From: Ferrovibrio sp041906005
Lineage (GTDB): Bacteria > Pseudomonadota > Alphaproteobacteria > Ferrovibrionales > Ferrovibrionaceae
Direction: 5' to 3'
DNA length: 64,000 nt
Assembly (NCBI RefSeq): GCF_041906005.1
Contig: NZ_JAYRJY010000001.1
Span: 1,302,001 to 1,366,000, forward strand
This document shows, piece after piece, positions 39,237 to 47,459 of the stretch (its first letter is position 1; each line of letters starts with the position of its first letter). Under the pieces are notes generated by a model that saw nothing but the letters and a program-made list of their open reading frames with translations, made no database searches and was not told the DNA's origin. The position numbers and the translations under genes were made by a program.

Positions 39237-39989
39237 TCAATACGTGGCACGGCCGCCGCTGACGTCGAACACTGCCCCGGTGGTGAAGGAATTCTCCGCC
39301 GACAGCAGCCAGGCCACCATCGCCGCGATCTCATCCACCGCGACGAAGCGGCCGCGCGGTATCTTGGATAGCATATAGTCGATATGCGTCTGCGTCATCT
39401 GGTCGAAAATCGCGGTTTTCGCCGCCGCCGGGGTGATACAGTTGACCGCGATATCCTGTCCGGCCAGTTCCTTGCCCAGCGACTTGGTCAGGGCGATCAC
39501 CCCGGCCTTGGCCGCCGAATAGGCGGCAGCATTGGGGTTGCCCTCCTTGCCGGCAATGGAAGCGACATTGACGATGCGGCCATAGCCGGCCGCCTTCATC
39601 AGCGGCACCACGGCGCGGCAACAATGGAACACCCCGGTTAGGTCGATGGCGATCACCTGATTCCAGTCGGCCAGCGGATAGCTGTCCAGCGATGCATTCG
39701 GCCCGGCGATACCGGCATTGTTCACCAGCAGATCTATGCCGCCCAGCAATGCTCGGGTCTGCGCCGCGGCCTGCTCCACGCTGGTCCAGTCGGTGACGTC
39801 CACGCTCACCGCCTCGATCCGGCCCAGCCCGGCCAGTTCACCGGCCACCCGGGTTGCCAGCGCGGCATCGCGGTCCCAGATCGCGACAGAGGCGCCCGAC
39901 CGCAGCAGCCGTTCGACGATGGCCCGGCCGATGCCCTGTGCCCCGCCGGTGACCACGCCGCGCCGGCCCTTCAGATCGATGACATTCAT
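39237..39989 (-). CDS. short-chain dehydrogenase/reductase (SDR)
   Basis: 250 residues, classical SDR. TGGAQGIGRAIVERL is the cofactor loop, DRDAALA after beta-2 suggests preference for NAD, NNAGIAGP is the NNAG motif, and the catalytic tetrad is Asn, Ser in VNVASIAG, Tyr and Lys in YSAAK. C-terminal SGGRATY is typical of sugar-acid and alcohol dehydrogenases of the fucose and arabinose pathways. The substrate is not known. It is on the same strand as hspQ, facing away from the PAS-like gene at 40092. Confidence 0.93.
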   Translation of the reverse strand: MNVIDLKGRRGVVTGGAQGIGRAIVERLLRSGASVAIWDRDAALATRVAGELAGLGRIEAVSVDVTDWTSVEQAAAQTRALLGGIDLLVNNAGIAGPNASLDSYPLADWNQVIAIDLTGVFHCCRAVVPLMKAAGYGRIVNVASIAGKEGNPNAAAYSAAKAGVIALTKSLGKELAGQDIAVNCITPAAAKTAIFDQMTQTHIDYMLSKIPRGRFVAVDEIAAMVAWLLSAENSFTTGAVFDVSGGRATY

Positions 39990-40091
39990 ACAACGTCCTC
40001 CCTTTTCCCCAAACTAGCAGACCCGGGCGCCGTGACGACAGTCCTTGCAGTCCCGTCCGGCTCGCCTCTAGTCTGGCGACGGGGGATAGAA

Positions 40092-40607
40092 ATGCAGATC
40101 GCGGAACGCAACCTCGATACCGCCTGGCCTGAATCGCTGCCGCTGCCGCTGGCGCAATTCCTCGATTACTGGCGGGGCCTGCGGCAACGGGCCGGCCGCC
40201 TGCCGCGTCGCCGCGAGATCGACCCGCTGGAAATGCCACGCGGCCTGCTGCCGGGGATCGGCATCTTCGACTGGCTGCCGCAGGATAACGGCGCCATTCG
40301 CATCCGCTATCGCCTGCTGGGCGACAACCATACCCAGGCGGTGCAACGCAATCTCAGCGGCTGTTATTTCGACGAGGTGCATGCGCCGGATACCGTCGCC
40401 GCCCTGCAGGCGGAATATGCCGTCATCCTGGCCGGCGGCGAGCCCGCTTATGCACACCGCGCCACGCCCCTGCCCAATCATGAATTCGCCGTATTTCAAC
40501 GCATCATATCACCCCTGCTGGACGATCAGGACCAGCCGCGCCATCTGATCGGTTACTGGCTATGGGAAAATCTGGGCAATGAGCCGCGCTACCGCAACAC
40601 CCTCTGA
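40092..40607 (+). CDS. PAS-like domain protein, copy 3
   Basis: 171 residues, the third PAS_5-like protein of the window. It shows QFLDYWRGLRQRAGRLPRRREIDPLEMPRGLLPGIG, the core IRIRYRLLGDNHTQAVQRNLSG and FQRIISPLLDDQDQPRHLIGYW, aligning with the copies at 12483 and 12974. No output domain is present. The ATG at 40092 follows GGGGGATAGA. The last 29 bp overlap the DUF924 gene in another frame. Confidence 0.8.
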   Translation: MQIAERNLDTAWPESLPLPLAQFLDYWRGLRQRAGRLPRRREIDPLEMPRGLLPGIGIFDWLPQDNGAIRIRYRLLGDNHTQAVQRNLSGCYFDEVHAPDTVAALQAEYAVILAGGEPAYAHRATPLPNHEFAVFQRIISPLLDDQDQPRHLIGYWLWENLGNEPRYRNTL

Positions 40608-41178
40608 CATCACTCCCGCTATCATTCTGGATTTCTGGTTCGACCGAGGCGGCCCGGAAGCGCTGCGGCCGCGCAAAGTGTGGTGGGAGAAGAGCCCAGC
40701 CTTCGACGAGGAAATCCGCCGGCGTTTCGACGCGGCCGTCGAGACGGCGCTGGCCGGTGGATACGAGGAATGGGCCGGACAGGCGGAAAGCGCCCTGGCC
40801 CTGGTTCTTCTGCTCGACCAGTTTCCTCGCAATCTGTTCCGCAACAGCGCGAGGGCTTTTGCTGGCGACGAACGGGCCCGCACCGTGGCCCGACAGATGA
40901 CCGACCGCGGTTTCGATATCGGCCTGCCGCCGGCGATGCGGCAATTCGCCTATATGCCATTCGAGCATAGCGAGGCGCCAGAGGATCAGGATTTCAGTTG
41001 CCTGCTATTCGCCGCGCTGGAGAAGGACCTGCCCGGCCACGACCTTCTGGATTATGCCGAACGGCATCGCGCCATCATCGCACGCTTCAACCGTTTCCCG
41101 CACCGCAACGCGGCGCTGGGCCGCGAGAGCACGCCGGAAGAAGTCGAGTTCCTCAGGCAGCCTGGATCGTCGTTCTGA
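40579..41178 (+). CDS. DUF924 family protein
   Basis: 199 residues of the DUF924 alpha-helical family. Conserved stretches: IILDFWFDRGGPEALRPRKVWWEKSPAFDEEI, LALVLLLDQFPRNLFRNSARAFAGD and RQFAYMPFEHSEAPEDQ. Its role is not known; TPR-like folds have been described for the family. It overlaps the preceding gene by 29 bp and its 3' end overlaps the convergent HxlR gene by 26 bp, so the three genes are packed unusually closely. Confidence 0.92.
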   Translation: MSRATATPSDITPAIILDFWFDRGGPEALRPRKVWWEKSPAFDEEIRRRFDAAVETALAGGYEEWAGQAESALALVLLLDQFPRNLFRNSARAFAGDERARTVARQMTDRGFDIGLPPAMRQFAYMPFEHSEAPEDQDFSCLLFAALEKDLPGHDLLDYAERHRAIIARFNRFPHRNAALGRESTPEEVEFLRQPGSSF

Positions 41179-41899
41179 TCGAGACGGGCGGCACGATATC
41201 CGAGACTGTGGCGAAATGCGGCTGCGGCGGTTCGGTGATGCCGAAACGCTCCATGAAATAGTCGAGAGCATCGCCACGACCGGTGATCTCCACCTCGCCA
41301 GCCCGGCGCGCCTGCCGCAGGCTTTTGATGCCGTGCACGACACGAAAGAATTCCAGCAGATCGGCATCAACGGTGAGATCGACCTCGAAGCCCATATCGG
41401 TATAGCAGAGATCGATCTCGCCATCGCGCAGGATCATCCACCATTGCCGCAGCTTGTGATCGCGGCTGGGCACGTTGCGGAAGCGGAAATGGAACACCAT
41501 GTTGCTGCCGCGCGATGCATCGCCAAGCAAGGCATTGCGCATCGACCACATCAGATGGGTGACGTTGCGATCTTCCGCATCGATATAAGGCACCCGCCAG
41601 TCGGTGGCCCAATACCCCATCAGATCGATCAGCGGCCGCAAGGCATCACCCGCTGGCGTCAGGCGATAGATATGGCCGCGCTGCCCTTCGGCGCGGATGC
41701 GAAGAATAAGGCCGTCCTGTTCCATCTCGCGCAGGCGACGGGCCAACAGGCTGCGCGCCATCAGCGGCACCCCATTCTGGATGTCGCTGAAGCGTTCGCT
41801 GCCGCGCATGAGTTCGTATAGGATCAGCGGAGTCCAGCGTCCGGTGATCACCTCCGCAGCTTTGGCGACGGGGCAGAAGGAACCGTATCGATTTGCCAT
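41153..41899 (-). CDS. HxlR-family transcriptional regulator with C-terminal extension
   Basis: 248 residues. The N-terminal HxlR winged helix (CPVAKAAEVITGRWTPLILYELMRGSERFSDIQNGVPLMARSLLARRLREMEQDGLI) is complete, with the sensor cysteine near the start in GSFCPVA. From about residue 110 follows an SCP2-like alpha/beta domain often fused to HxlR in actinobacteria and proteobacteria. It diverges from the hydrolase-dehydrogenase ORF and probably regulates it through the repeat at 41939. Confidence 0.92.
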   Translation of the reverse strand: MANRYGSFCPVAKAAEVITGRWTPLILYELMRGSERFSDIQNGVPLMARSLLARRLREMEQDGLILRIRAEGQRGHIYRLTPAGDALRPLIDLMGYWATDWRVPYIDAEDRNVTHLMWSMRNALLGDASRGSNMVFHFRFRNVPSRDHKLRQWWMILRDGEIDLCYTDMGFEVDLTVDADLLEFFRVVHGIKSLRQARRAGEVEITGRGDALDYFMERFGITEPPQPHFATVSDIVPPVSIRTTIQAA

Positions 41900-41938
41900 A
41901 CACGCCTATCTATCCCGGCGGCGTGTCAGCGCAAAGTT

Positions 41939-41955
41939 CCATTTTAAAACTATGG
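41939..41955. promoter_or_regulatory. Inverted repeat between hxlR-type gene and hydrolase ORF
   Basis: CCAT-N9-ATGG with TTTTAAAA in the middle. It lies 40 bp upstream of the regulator start and 53 bp upstream of the hydrolase start. This is a plausible HxlR operator and promoter overlap. Confidence 0.4.
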
Positions 41956-42007
41956 CGCCGATCACGCGAACGTCATGGTGCGCCCTGTCAGCCATGACGG
42001 AGCATAC

Positions 42008-44110
42008 ATGCCAAAATCCCACACAAGGCAATTGCAAAATAATGCGCGCACAGAGCCTAACATTTTGCTTCCCGAGGATTTTTCAGTCGGTTGCGGCGAC
42101 AGAGGCGACGGCCATCCGATAGTCATGGTGCATTGCTCGGGCGCCGACCGCCGGCACTGGGACAAGGTGATCGCCGCTTGGCCGGATGGCGACTCACCAC
42201 GGTTCCTGCGGCCGGAATTGTTCGGCTACGGAGAAACGGCACGGTGGCCGCCGGGCGATTCCATATCACTGCTGCATTATGTGGAGCTTATCGAGGCAGC
42301 ATTACCGCCATTGCCGCAACCCTTCGATCTGGTTGGACATTCCTTCGGCGGCGTGGTGGCCCTGGGCTACGCACTGAAACATCCGCAGCGCATCCGATCG
42401 CTGGCGCTGATTGAACCGGCCGCATTCTTCATCCTTCGCGATGGCGACCTGCGGGGACAGACGCTGTTCCGCGAGATTGAACGGATCGGCCGTGGCATGC
42501 AGCGTGGCATGCGCGCCGCCACGCCTGCGGCGCAACGGGAAGCCATGGCGCGTTTCGTCGATTACTGGAACGGCGCGGGCCGATGGGACAGCCTCGCACC
42601 GGCCGCGCAGCAGGCCGTGGCGCAGATGACCGATGTGGTGGCTCAGGAATTCACCGCGATCTTTGCCCATGCCACGCAACTGGCCGATTGCCGCAGTATC
42701 ACAGTGCCCACACTGTTGATCAGCGGGGCACAATCGCCGGAGCCTGCGCGTCATATCGTGCAGATGCTGGCGCGCGTTATTCCGCAGGCGGAGCAGATCT
42801 GCATCCCCGATGCCGGACACATGCTGCCGCTCAGCCATGCCGCGACGACAGCGGTGATGCTACATGACATGCGGCGTCGCGCAGTTCCGAATTGGAACTT
42901 TAGCGCCGGCTCTGGCATGGCCATGGTGTCGCCTCCAATCGAATCCCGAGGAGGAGTTCACCCCATGAATGCGCCATTGACTGAACAGCGCAAGTCCACA
43001 ACGACCGACAGCGGTCCGGTCGAGCGCGTGCGTGCGCTGGCAGCCGGGTTCGCCCGCCGCGCCGCCGATTACGATGCCCATGACCGTTTCGCCGCCGAGA
43101 ATTTCGCCGAGATCAAGGCCGCGGGCCTGCTGGCGGCCGGCGTGCCGGCCGAACTGGGCGGCGGCGATGCCTCTTATCGCGAGGTGAGCGAGATGCTGCG
43201 CGAGATGGCGCATCATTGCAGCGGCACGGCACTGGCCCTGGCGATGCACACGCATCCGCTGATGGCCAATGTGTGGCGCTGGCGTCGCGAGAAGGCGCCA
43301 GTGGAAGGCCTGCTCAAGCGCGTGGCCGGCGAAAACCTGATGCTGCTGTCCACCGGCGGCAATGACTGGCTGAATGGCTCGGGCAGCGCCGAAGCTGTGG
43401 ATGGCGGCTATCGCATCTCGGCGCGCAAGCGTTTTGTCAGTGGCGCCGAAGCCGGCGACCTGCTGATGACCATGGCGATCCATGGCGATACCGTGCTGCA
43501 TGCCGGCGTTTCGATGAAGGCGGAAGGCGTGCGCATCGAGCAGACCTGGCGCACGCTGGGCATGCGCGCCAGCGGTTCGCATGATGTGGTGCTGGACAAG
43601 GTGTTCGTGCCCGAGGCCGCCATCGCCGTGAAACGCCCGGCCGGTGTGTGGCATCCCTTTTTCCATCTGGTGACCATGATCGCCTTCCCGCTGATCTACG
43701 GCGTGTATCGCGGTGTGGGCGAACGGCTGCGCGACGAGGCCGTGGCGCTGGCCTCAAAACGGCGACTGGAGGGTGATGCGCAATTGCAGGTCGGCGCGAT
43801 GGAAGCCGCGCTGGCTGCGGTCGTGGCGGCGCATGAGAAGATGGTGGACATCGCCGACCATGCCACGCCCGGCCCGGAAACCTCGGCCAGGGTGATGACG
43901 CTGAAACGCGCCGTGACCGACAACCTGCTGGCACTGGGCAATGCGGCGCTGGATGCCGCCGGCGGCAGTGCCTTCTATCGGGTGAACAGCGTGGAACGGC
44001 TGTTCCGCGACCTGCAGGCCGCCCGCTATCATCCGCTGACCGCCCTGCCGCAGCAGCGGCTGGCCGGACGGCTGGCGCTGGGACTGGATGCCGACGGCCG
44101 CGCGGCCTGA
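42008..44110 (+). CDS. in-frame alpha/beta-hydrolase plus acyl-CoA dehydrogenase ORF
   Basis: One open frame of 700 residues without an internal stop. Residues 1 to about 295 are an alpha/beta hydrolase: IVMVHCSGADRRHW (oxyanion region), DLVGHSFGGVVALG (nucleophile Ser), TVPTLLISGAQSPEPA (acid region) and DAGHMLPL (catalytic His). A linker of about 25 residues follows, then an acyl-CoA dehydrogenase-like domain. ATG 42008 has GGAG five bases upstream; ATG 41975 is an alternative. The linker codes for a strong ribosome binding site and an ATG at 42965, so the two domains may instead be made as separate proteins. It diverges from the HxlR regulator. Confidence 0.75.
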   Translation: MPKSHTRQLQNNARTEPNILLPEDFSVGCGDRGDGHPIVMVHCSGADRRHWDKVIAAWPDGDSPRFLRPELFGYGETARWPPGDSISLLHYVELIEAALPPLPQPFDLVGHSFGGVVALGYALKHPQRIRSLALIEPAAFFILRDGDLRGQTLFREIERIGRGMQRGMRAATPAAQREAMARFVDYWNGAGRWDSLAPAAQQAVAQMTDVVAQEFTAIFAHATQLADCRSITVPTLLISGAQSPEPARHIVQMLARVIPQAEQICIPDAGHMLPLSHAATTAVMLHDMRRRAVPNWNFSAGSGMAMVSPPIESRGGVHPMNAPLTEQRKSTTTDSGPVERVRALAAGFARRAADYDAHDRFAAENFAEIKAAGLLAAGVPAELGGGDASYREVSEMLREMAHHCSGTALALAMHTHPLMANVWRWRREKAPVEGLLKRVAGENLMLLSTGGNDWLNGSGSAEAVDGGYRISARKRFVSGAEAGDLLMTMAIHGDTVLHAGVSMKAEGVRIEQTWRTLGMRASGSHDVVLDKVFVPEAAIAVKRPAGVWHPFFHLVTMIAFPLIYGVYRGVGERLRDEAVALASKRRLEGDAQLQVGAMEAALAAVVAAHEKMVDIADHATPGPETSARVMTLKRAVTDNLLALGNAALDAAGGSAFYRVNSVERLFRDLQAARYHPLTALPQQRLAGRLALGLDADGRAA
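42948..42956 (+). promoter_or_regulatory. Strong internal ribosome binding site before the dehydrogenase
   Basis: GAGGAGGAG lies 8 bases upstream of ATG 42965 and inside the upstream open frame. It is as strong as any ribosome binding site in the window and points to independent initiation of the dehydrogenase. Confidence 0.75.
42965..44110 (+). CDS. acyl-CoA dehydrogenase-like protein (internal start)
   Basis: A 381-residue acyl-CoA dehydrogenase/flavin monooxygenase-like protein in the same frame as the upstream hydrolase. It has the N-terminal helical domain (AAENFAEIKAAGLLAAGVPAELGGG), the middle beta domain (MLLSTGGNDWLNGSG, RKRFVSGAEAGDLLMTMA, TWRTLGMRASGSHDVVLDKVFVPE) and the C-terminal helices with NSVERLFRDLQAARYHPLTALPQQ. 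That last segment resembles the group C acyl-CoA dehydrogenase-like flavoproteins (DszC, HpaB). The usual catalytic Glu is not apparent, so an oxygenase- or reductase-linked role is possible. Listed in addition to the fused frame because of the strong ribosome binding site at 42948. Confidence 0.7.
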   Translation: MNAPLTEQRKSTTTDSGPVERVRALAAGFARRAADYDAHDRFAAENFAEIKAAGLLAAGVPAELGGGDASYREVSEMLREMAHHCSGTALALAMHTHPLMANVWRWRREKAPVEGLLKRVAGENLMLLSTGGNDWLNGSGSAEAVDGGYRISARKRFVSGAEAGDLLMTMAIHGDTVLHAGVSMKAEGVRIEQTWRTLGMRASGSHDVVLDKVFVPEAAIAVKRPAGVWHPFFHLVTMIAFPLIYGVYRGVGERLRDEAVALASKRRLEGDAQLQVGAMEAALAAVVAAHEKMVDIADHATPGPETSARVMTLKRAVTDNLLALGNAALDAAGGSAFYRVNSVERLFRDLQAARYHPLTALPQQRLAGRLALGLDADGRAA

Positions 44111-44118
44111 CGCAAGAA

Positions 44119-44148
44119 AAGCTGAAGCGCCTAGCGGCGCTTCAGCTT
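44119..44148. terminator. Bidirectional terminator hairpin overlapping the tag stop codon
   Basis: AAGCTGAAGCGCC and GGCGCTTCAGCTT form a perfect 13-bp stem with a 4-base loop. On the minus strand it is followed by TTTTCTTGC, so it works best for tag; it also lies 8 bp after the dehydrogenase stop. The last codons of tag form one arm. Confidence 0.8.
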
Positions 44149-44739
44149 CTTCACTGCCTGATGGCGGTGGCAATCGACGATGTGGTCGTTGACCATGCCC
44201 ACCGCCTGCATGAAGGCATAGACGATGGTGGGGCCGACGAAGGTGAAGCCACGCTTGCGCAGATCCTTCGAGATCGCCTGGCTAACGGGGGTTTCGGCCG
44301 GCACCTGTTTCAGGCTGGTCCAGGCATTCTGCTTCGGTTTGCCGTCCAGGTAATTCCAAAGATAGTTGGAAAAACCGTCTTCCTTTTCCATGATCTGCAG
44401 CCAGCCGCGCGCGTTCAGCACGCTGCCCTCGATCTTGGCCTTGTTGCGCACGATGCCGGCATCCTGCATCAGGGCATCCAGCTTCTTCGGCGTGTAGCGG
44501 GCGATCTTCTCGGGCTGGAAGCCGTCGAAGGCTTTGCGGAAATTGTCGCGCTTGCGCAGGATGGTGATCCAGGACAGGCCGGCCTGGAAACCGTCGAGGA
44601 TCAGCTTCTCGAACAGCGCGCGGTCGTCATATTCCGGCACGCCCCATTCGGTGTCGTGGTAGCGCATATAAAGCGGGTCGCTGCCGCACCAGCCGCAACG
44701 GCACAGGCCATCCTCGCCGTGAGGAAGAGATTTCACCAT
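44131..44739 (-). CDS. tag: DNA-3-methyladenine glycosylase I
   Basis: Excises 3-methyladenine from alkylated DNA. 202 residues. CRCGWCGSDPLYMRYHDTEWGVPEYDDRALFEKLILDGFQAGLSWITIL is the Tag signature with two Zn-binding residues, and DHIVDCHRH near the C-terminus supplies the rest. The catalytic glutamate lies in DTEWG. The stop codon lies inside the terminator stem. ygfZ lies 17 bp upstream on the same strand, so the two could be co-transcribed. Confidence 0.95.
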   Translation of the reverse strand: MVKSLPHGEDGLCRCGWCGSDPLYMRYHDTEWGVPEYDDRALFEKLILDGFQAGLSWITILRKRDNFRKAFDGFQPEKIARYTPKKLDALMQDAGIVRNKAKIEGSVLNARGWLQIMEKEDGFSNYLWNYLDGKPKQNAWTSLKQVPAETPVSQAISKDLRKRGFTFVGPTIVYAFMQAVGMVNDHIVDCHRHQAVKKLKRR

Positions 44740-44756
44740 GTAACGCCCCCGCAGTC

Positions 44757-45626
44757 TTACGCCTTGCCGCTCTCTGGCGGCGGACCGGCATAATCGGGGC
44801 GGCGCACGCGCAGCGCAAGACCGCCGGCTTCCAGTTTCTTGCCATCAGATTCGGCTTTGGCCACCGCTTCCAGCCGCAGCAGAGCCAGCCCCGTGCCGTT
44901 CAGCGAGGAGCGCATCTCGCCGGCCTCGGCACCATCCAGCGTGACCAATGTGCCGGCCGGCGGCAGGGCTGCTCCGCTTTCGGCCTGCACGATGTGAAGC
45001 TGCTTTTTTACCAGGCCGCGATACTTGGTGCGCGCCGTCAGCTCCTGGCCGATATAGCAGCCCTTTCTGAAATCGACGCCGTTGAGCGCCTCGAAATGGT
45101 TTTCCAGCAGGATGCCTTTTTCGATCTCGATGTCGCGCGCGCCATCGGGCACGCCCAGCGCGAGGCGATGCGCTTCATAGGCGACAGCATCGGAAAGGTG
45201 GCTGGGCGGGGCATTGCAAGGCGCCCATATCCGCCAGCCAAGCGCAGGCAAGCGAGGATCGGGAAATGCCGGCGCCCCAGTTAGGTTGGGAAGCCCATCG
45301 CCGAAAGCGGCATAACAGCAAAAATGCTCGACGGGCTGGATTCCAACCTTTGCCCGCAGGCGATACAGCGTCAGGCGCCGCTGCAGGTCGGGCAGGCGAT
45401 CGGCGGCCACATCCAGCAGCAGGCCGGGCCGGTGCGGATCGGGCGTGACGAGGAAATCGTGCAGGAATTTGCCCTGCGGCGTGAGCAGGGCCGCGTAGGC
45501 GGCCTGGCCGGGCTGCAGCCCGGTAACGTCGTTGGACACCAGCGCGTTGAGAAAGCCGGCCGCCTCCTCCCCCTGCAGGGACAGCAGGGCCCGGTTGGGC
45601 AGGGCGACACAGGTGACTTCAGTCAT
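44757..45626 (-). CDS. ygfZ: folate-binding Fe-S cluster protein YgfZ
   Basis: 289 residues of the YgfZ/IBA57 family, tetrahydrofolate-dependent helpers in repair or assembly of [4Fe-4S] proteins. The diagnostic K-G-C-Y-x-G-Q-E motif is present as RKGCYIGQELTARTKYRG. The start at 45626 is preceded by CCGGAGC; the longer frame to 45680 lacks a ribosome binding site. It diverges from the glycosyltransferase gene at 45730. Confidence 0.93.
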   Translation of the reverse strand: MTEVTCVALPNRALLSLQGEEAAGFLNALVSNDVTGLQPGQAAYAALLTPQGKFLHDFLVTPDPHRPGLLLDVAADRLPDLQRRLTLYRLRAKVGIQPVEHFCCYAAFGDGLPNLTGAPAFPDPRLPALGWRIWAPCNAPPSHLSDAVAYEAHRLALGVPDGARDIEIEKGILLENHFEALNGVDFRKGCYIGQELTARTKYRGLVKKQLHIVQAESGAALPPAGTLVTLDGAEAGEMRSSLNGTGLALLRLEAVAKAESDGKKLEAGGLALRVRRPDYAGPPPESGKA

Positions 45627-45729
45627 GAAAGCTCCGGTTTTCGGCCCCTCTGAGGTATGGGAGAGCCGGCGGCTTGGCAAGGGCAGGCCACCCCCCTATA
45701 ACCGGCCAAACCCTTAAAGCCGCGGGCCC

Positions 45730-46686
45730 ATGCGCATCCTGTTCATCACGTCCAACCGGCTCGGCGACGCCATCCTGTCGACCGGCCTGCTCGATTCGCT
45801 GCATCGCCAGTTCCCCAAGGCGCGTTTCACCATCGCCTGCGGCCCGGCCGCCGCCGGGCTGTTCACGGCCATGCCCAATCTCGAGCGCGTGATCGTCATG
45901 CAGAAAAAGCCATGGGCCGGGCATTGGTGGGAATTGTGGAAGCAGGTGGCCACCACGCGCTGGTGGCTGGTGCTGGACCTGCGCGGCTCGGGGATCGGCC
46001 AGTTTTTGCTGGCACGCCGGCGCCGCACCTTCCACGGCTCGGGCTCGCGCATGCACAAGGTGATCGTGCTGTCGCAGATCCTGAAGCTGAAGGAACCCGC
46101 CGCGCCAAAGGTCTGGATCGGTGCCGAGCATGAGAAAACCGCCGCGAAGCTGTGGCCCAACGATGGCCGACCGGTGCTGGCTTTGGGCCCCACCGCCAAT
46201 TGGGGCGGCAAGATCTGGCCGGGCGAGCGTTTCGCCGAGCTGGCCCGGCGCCTGACCGCGCCCGACGGCATCCTGCCCGATGCCCGCATCGCCGTGTTCG
46301 GCGGCCCGGGCGAGGAAGCGCTGGCAGCCGATACGCTGCAGCACCTGCCGCCCGAGCGCAGCATCGATCTGGTGGGCAAGCTGGACCTGCCGACCATTTC
46401 GGCCGCCATGCGACGCTGCGACCTCTATATCGGCAACGACAGCGGCCTGATGCACCTGGCGGCGGCCAGCGGCGTGCCCACGCTGGGCCTGTTCGGCCCC
46501 AGCCGCGAGGAAACCTATGGCCCATGGGGCGAAAAAACCGCCGCGGTGCGCACCGACCTGAGTTTTGACGAGATCGTCAAGCAGCCGGATTACGACTACC
46601 GCCGACACGACAGTCATATGCTAAGTTTAAGCGTCGACAAGGCGCAGCGCGCCGCCGAGCATCTGTGGCGTTATTCGCGGGATTGA
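45730..46686 (+). CDS. family 9 glycosyltransferase (heptosyltransferase-like)
   Basis: 318 residues, GT-B fold of the ADP-heptose:LPS heptosyltransferase family. The start ILFITSNRLGDAILSTGLLDSLHRQFP and the donor-site block LYIGNDSGLMHLAAASGVPTLGLFGPSREETYGPWG are typical. It transfers heptose or a related sugar to the inner core of lipopolysaccharide at the inner membrane. The neighbouring GT2 gene follows after 1 bp. gmhA of the heptose pathway lies 6 kb downstream. Confidence 0.93.
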   Translation: MRILFITSNRLGDAILSTGLLDSLHRQFPKARFTIACGPAAAGLFTAMPNLERVIVMQKKPWAGHWWELWKQVATTRWWLVLDLRGSGIGQFLLARRRRTFHGSGSRMHKVIVLSQILKLKEPAAPKVWIGAEHEKTAAKLWPNDGRPVLALGPTANWGGKIWPGERFAELARRLTAPDGILPDARIAVFGGPGEEALAADTLQHLPPERSIDLVGKLDLPTISAAMRRCDLYIGNDSGLMHLAAASGVPTLGLFGPSREETYGPWGEKTAAVRTDLSFDEIVKQPDYDYRRHDSHMLSLSVDKAQRAAEHLWRYSRD

Positions 46687-46687
46687 C

Positions 46688-47455
46688 ATGAGCGCACCCA
46701 AACTGTCTGCCCTGGTTGTGGCGCATAACGAGGAGGCCCAGCTGGCCGACTGCCTCGAGCGCCTGACCTTTGCCGATGAAATCGTGGTGGTGCTGGACCG
46801 CTGCACCGACCGTTCGGTGGAGATCGCCGCGCGTTTCAATGCCCGCATCATCGAAGGGGCCTGGCCGCTGGAAGGCCCGCGCCGCAATACCGGCATCGAA
46901 GCCTGCAGCGGCGACTGGATTCTGGAAGTCGATGCCGACGAACGCGTGCCGGCCGAGATGGCGCGCGAAATCCGCGACGTGATCGCCAGCGCGCCGTTTG
47001 GCCATATCCTGGTCCCGTTCGACAATTACGTGGGCAAACGCCTGGTGCGCTGGGGCTGGGGCGGTGCCTTCGGCGTGATGATGGCGCCCCGCCTGTTCGC
47101 GAAAGGCGCCAAGCGCTGGGGCGAGCAGCGCGTGCATCCGGCGCTGGAACTGAAAGGCGAGAAGCGCTTCCTGAAATCGCGCATGATCCATTACGTGGAC
47201 CGCGACATCACCGACATGATCGCGCGACTGAATCGCTATACCTCGGCGCGCGCCGCCGACCTGCGCGCCCGGGCCGAGGCAGGCGAGGATATCGGCAGCT
47301 TCCGCGCCAATGTGCGGCGCATCTTCAGCCGTTTCTACAAATGCTATGTGACCCGCAAGGGGTATCGCGAGGGGCAATACGGCTTCCTGATCGCCCTGAT
47401 GGCTGGTCTTTATCCGCTGCTCAGCTATCTCAAGGCCACGCTGGAGAAGGAATGA
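46688..47455 (+). CDS. family 2 glycosyltransferase, LPS core type
   Basis: 255 residues with a GT-A fold: LSALVVAHNEEAQLADCLERLTFADEIVVVLDRCTDRSVEIA at the start, and the EVDADERVP metal-binding segment. The C-terminal region with LARLNRYTSARAADLRARAEAG-like helices resembles WaaE/KdtX-like beta-1,4-glucosyltransferases of the LPS core. It has an ATG one base after the previous stop, so it is coupled to the GT9 gene. Confidence 0.92.
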   Translation: MSAPKLSALVVAHNEEAQLADCLERLTFADEIVVVLDRCTDRSVEIAARFNARIIEGAWPLEGPRRNTGIEACSGDWILEVDADERVPAEMAREIRDVIASAPFGHILVPFDNYVGKRLVRWGWGGAFGVMMAPRLFAKGAKRWGEQRVHPALELKGEKRFLKSRMIHYVDRDITDMIARLNRYTSARAADLRARAEAGEDIGSFRANVRRIFSRFYKCYVTRKGYREGQYGFLIALMAGLYPLLSYLKATLEKE

Positions 47456-47459
47456 GGCG

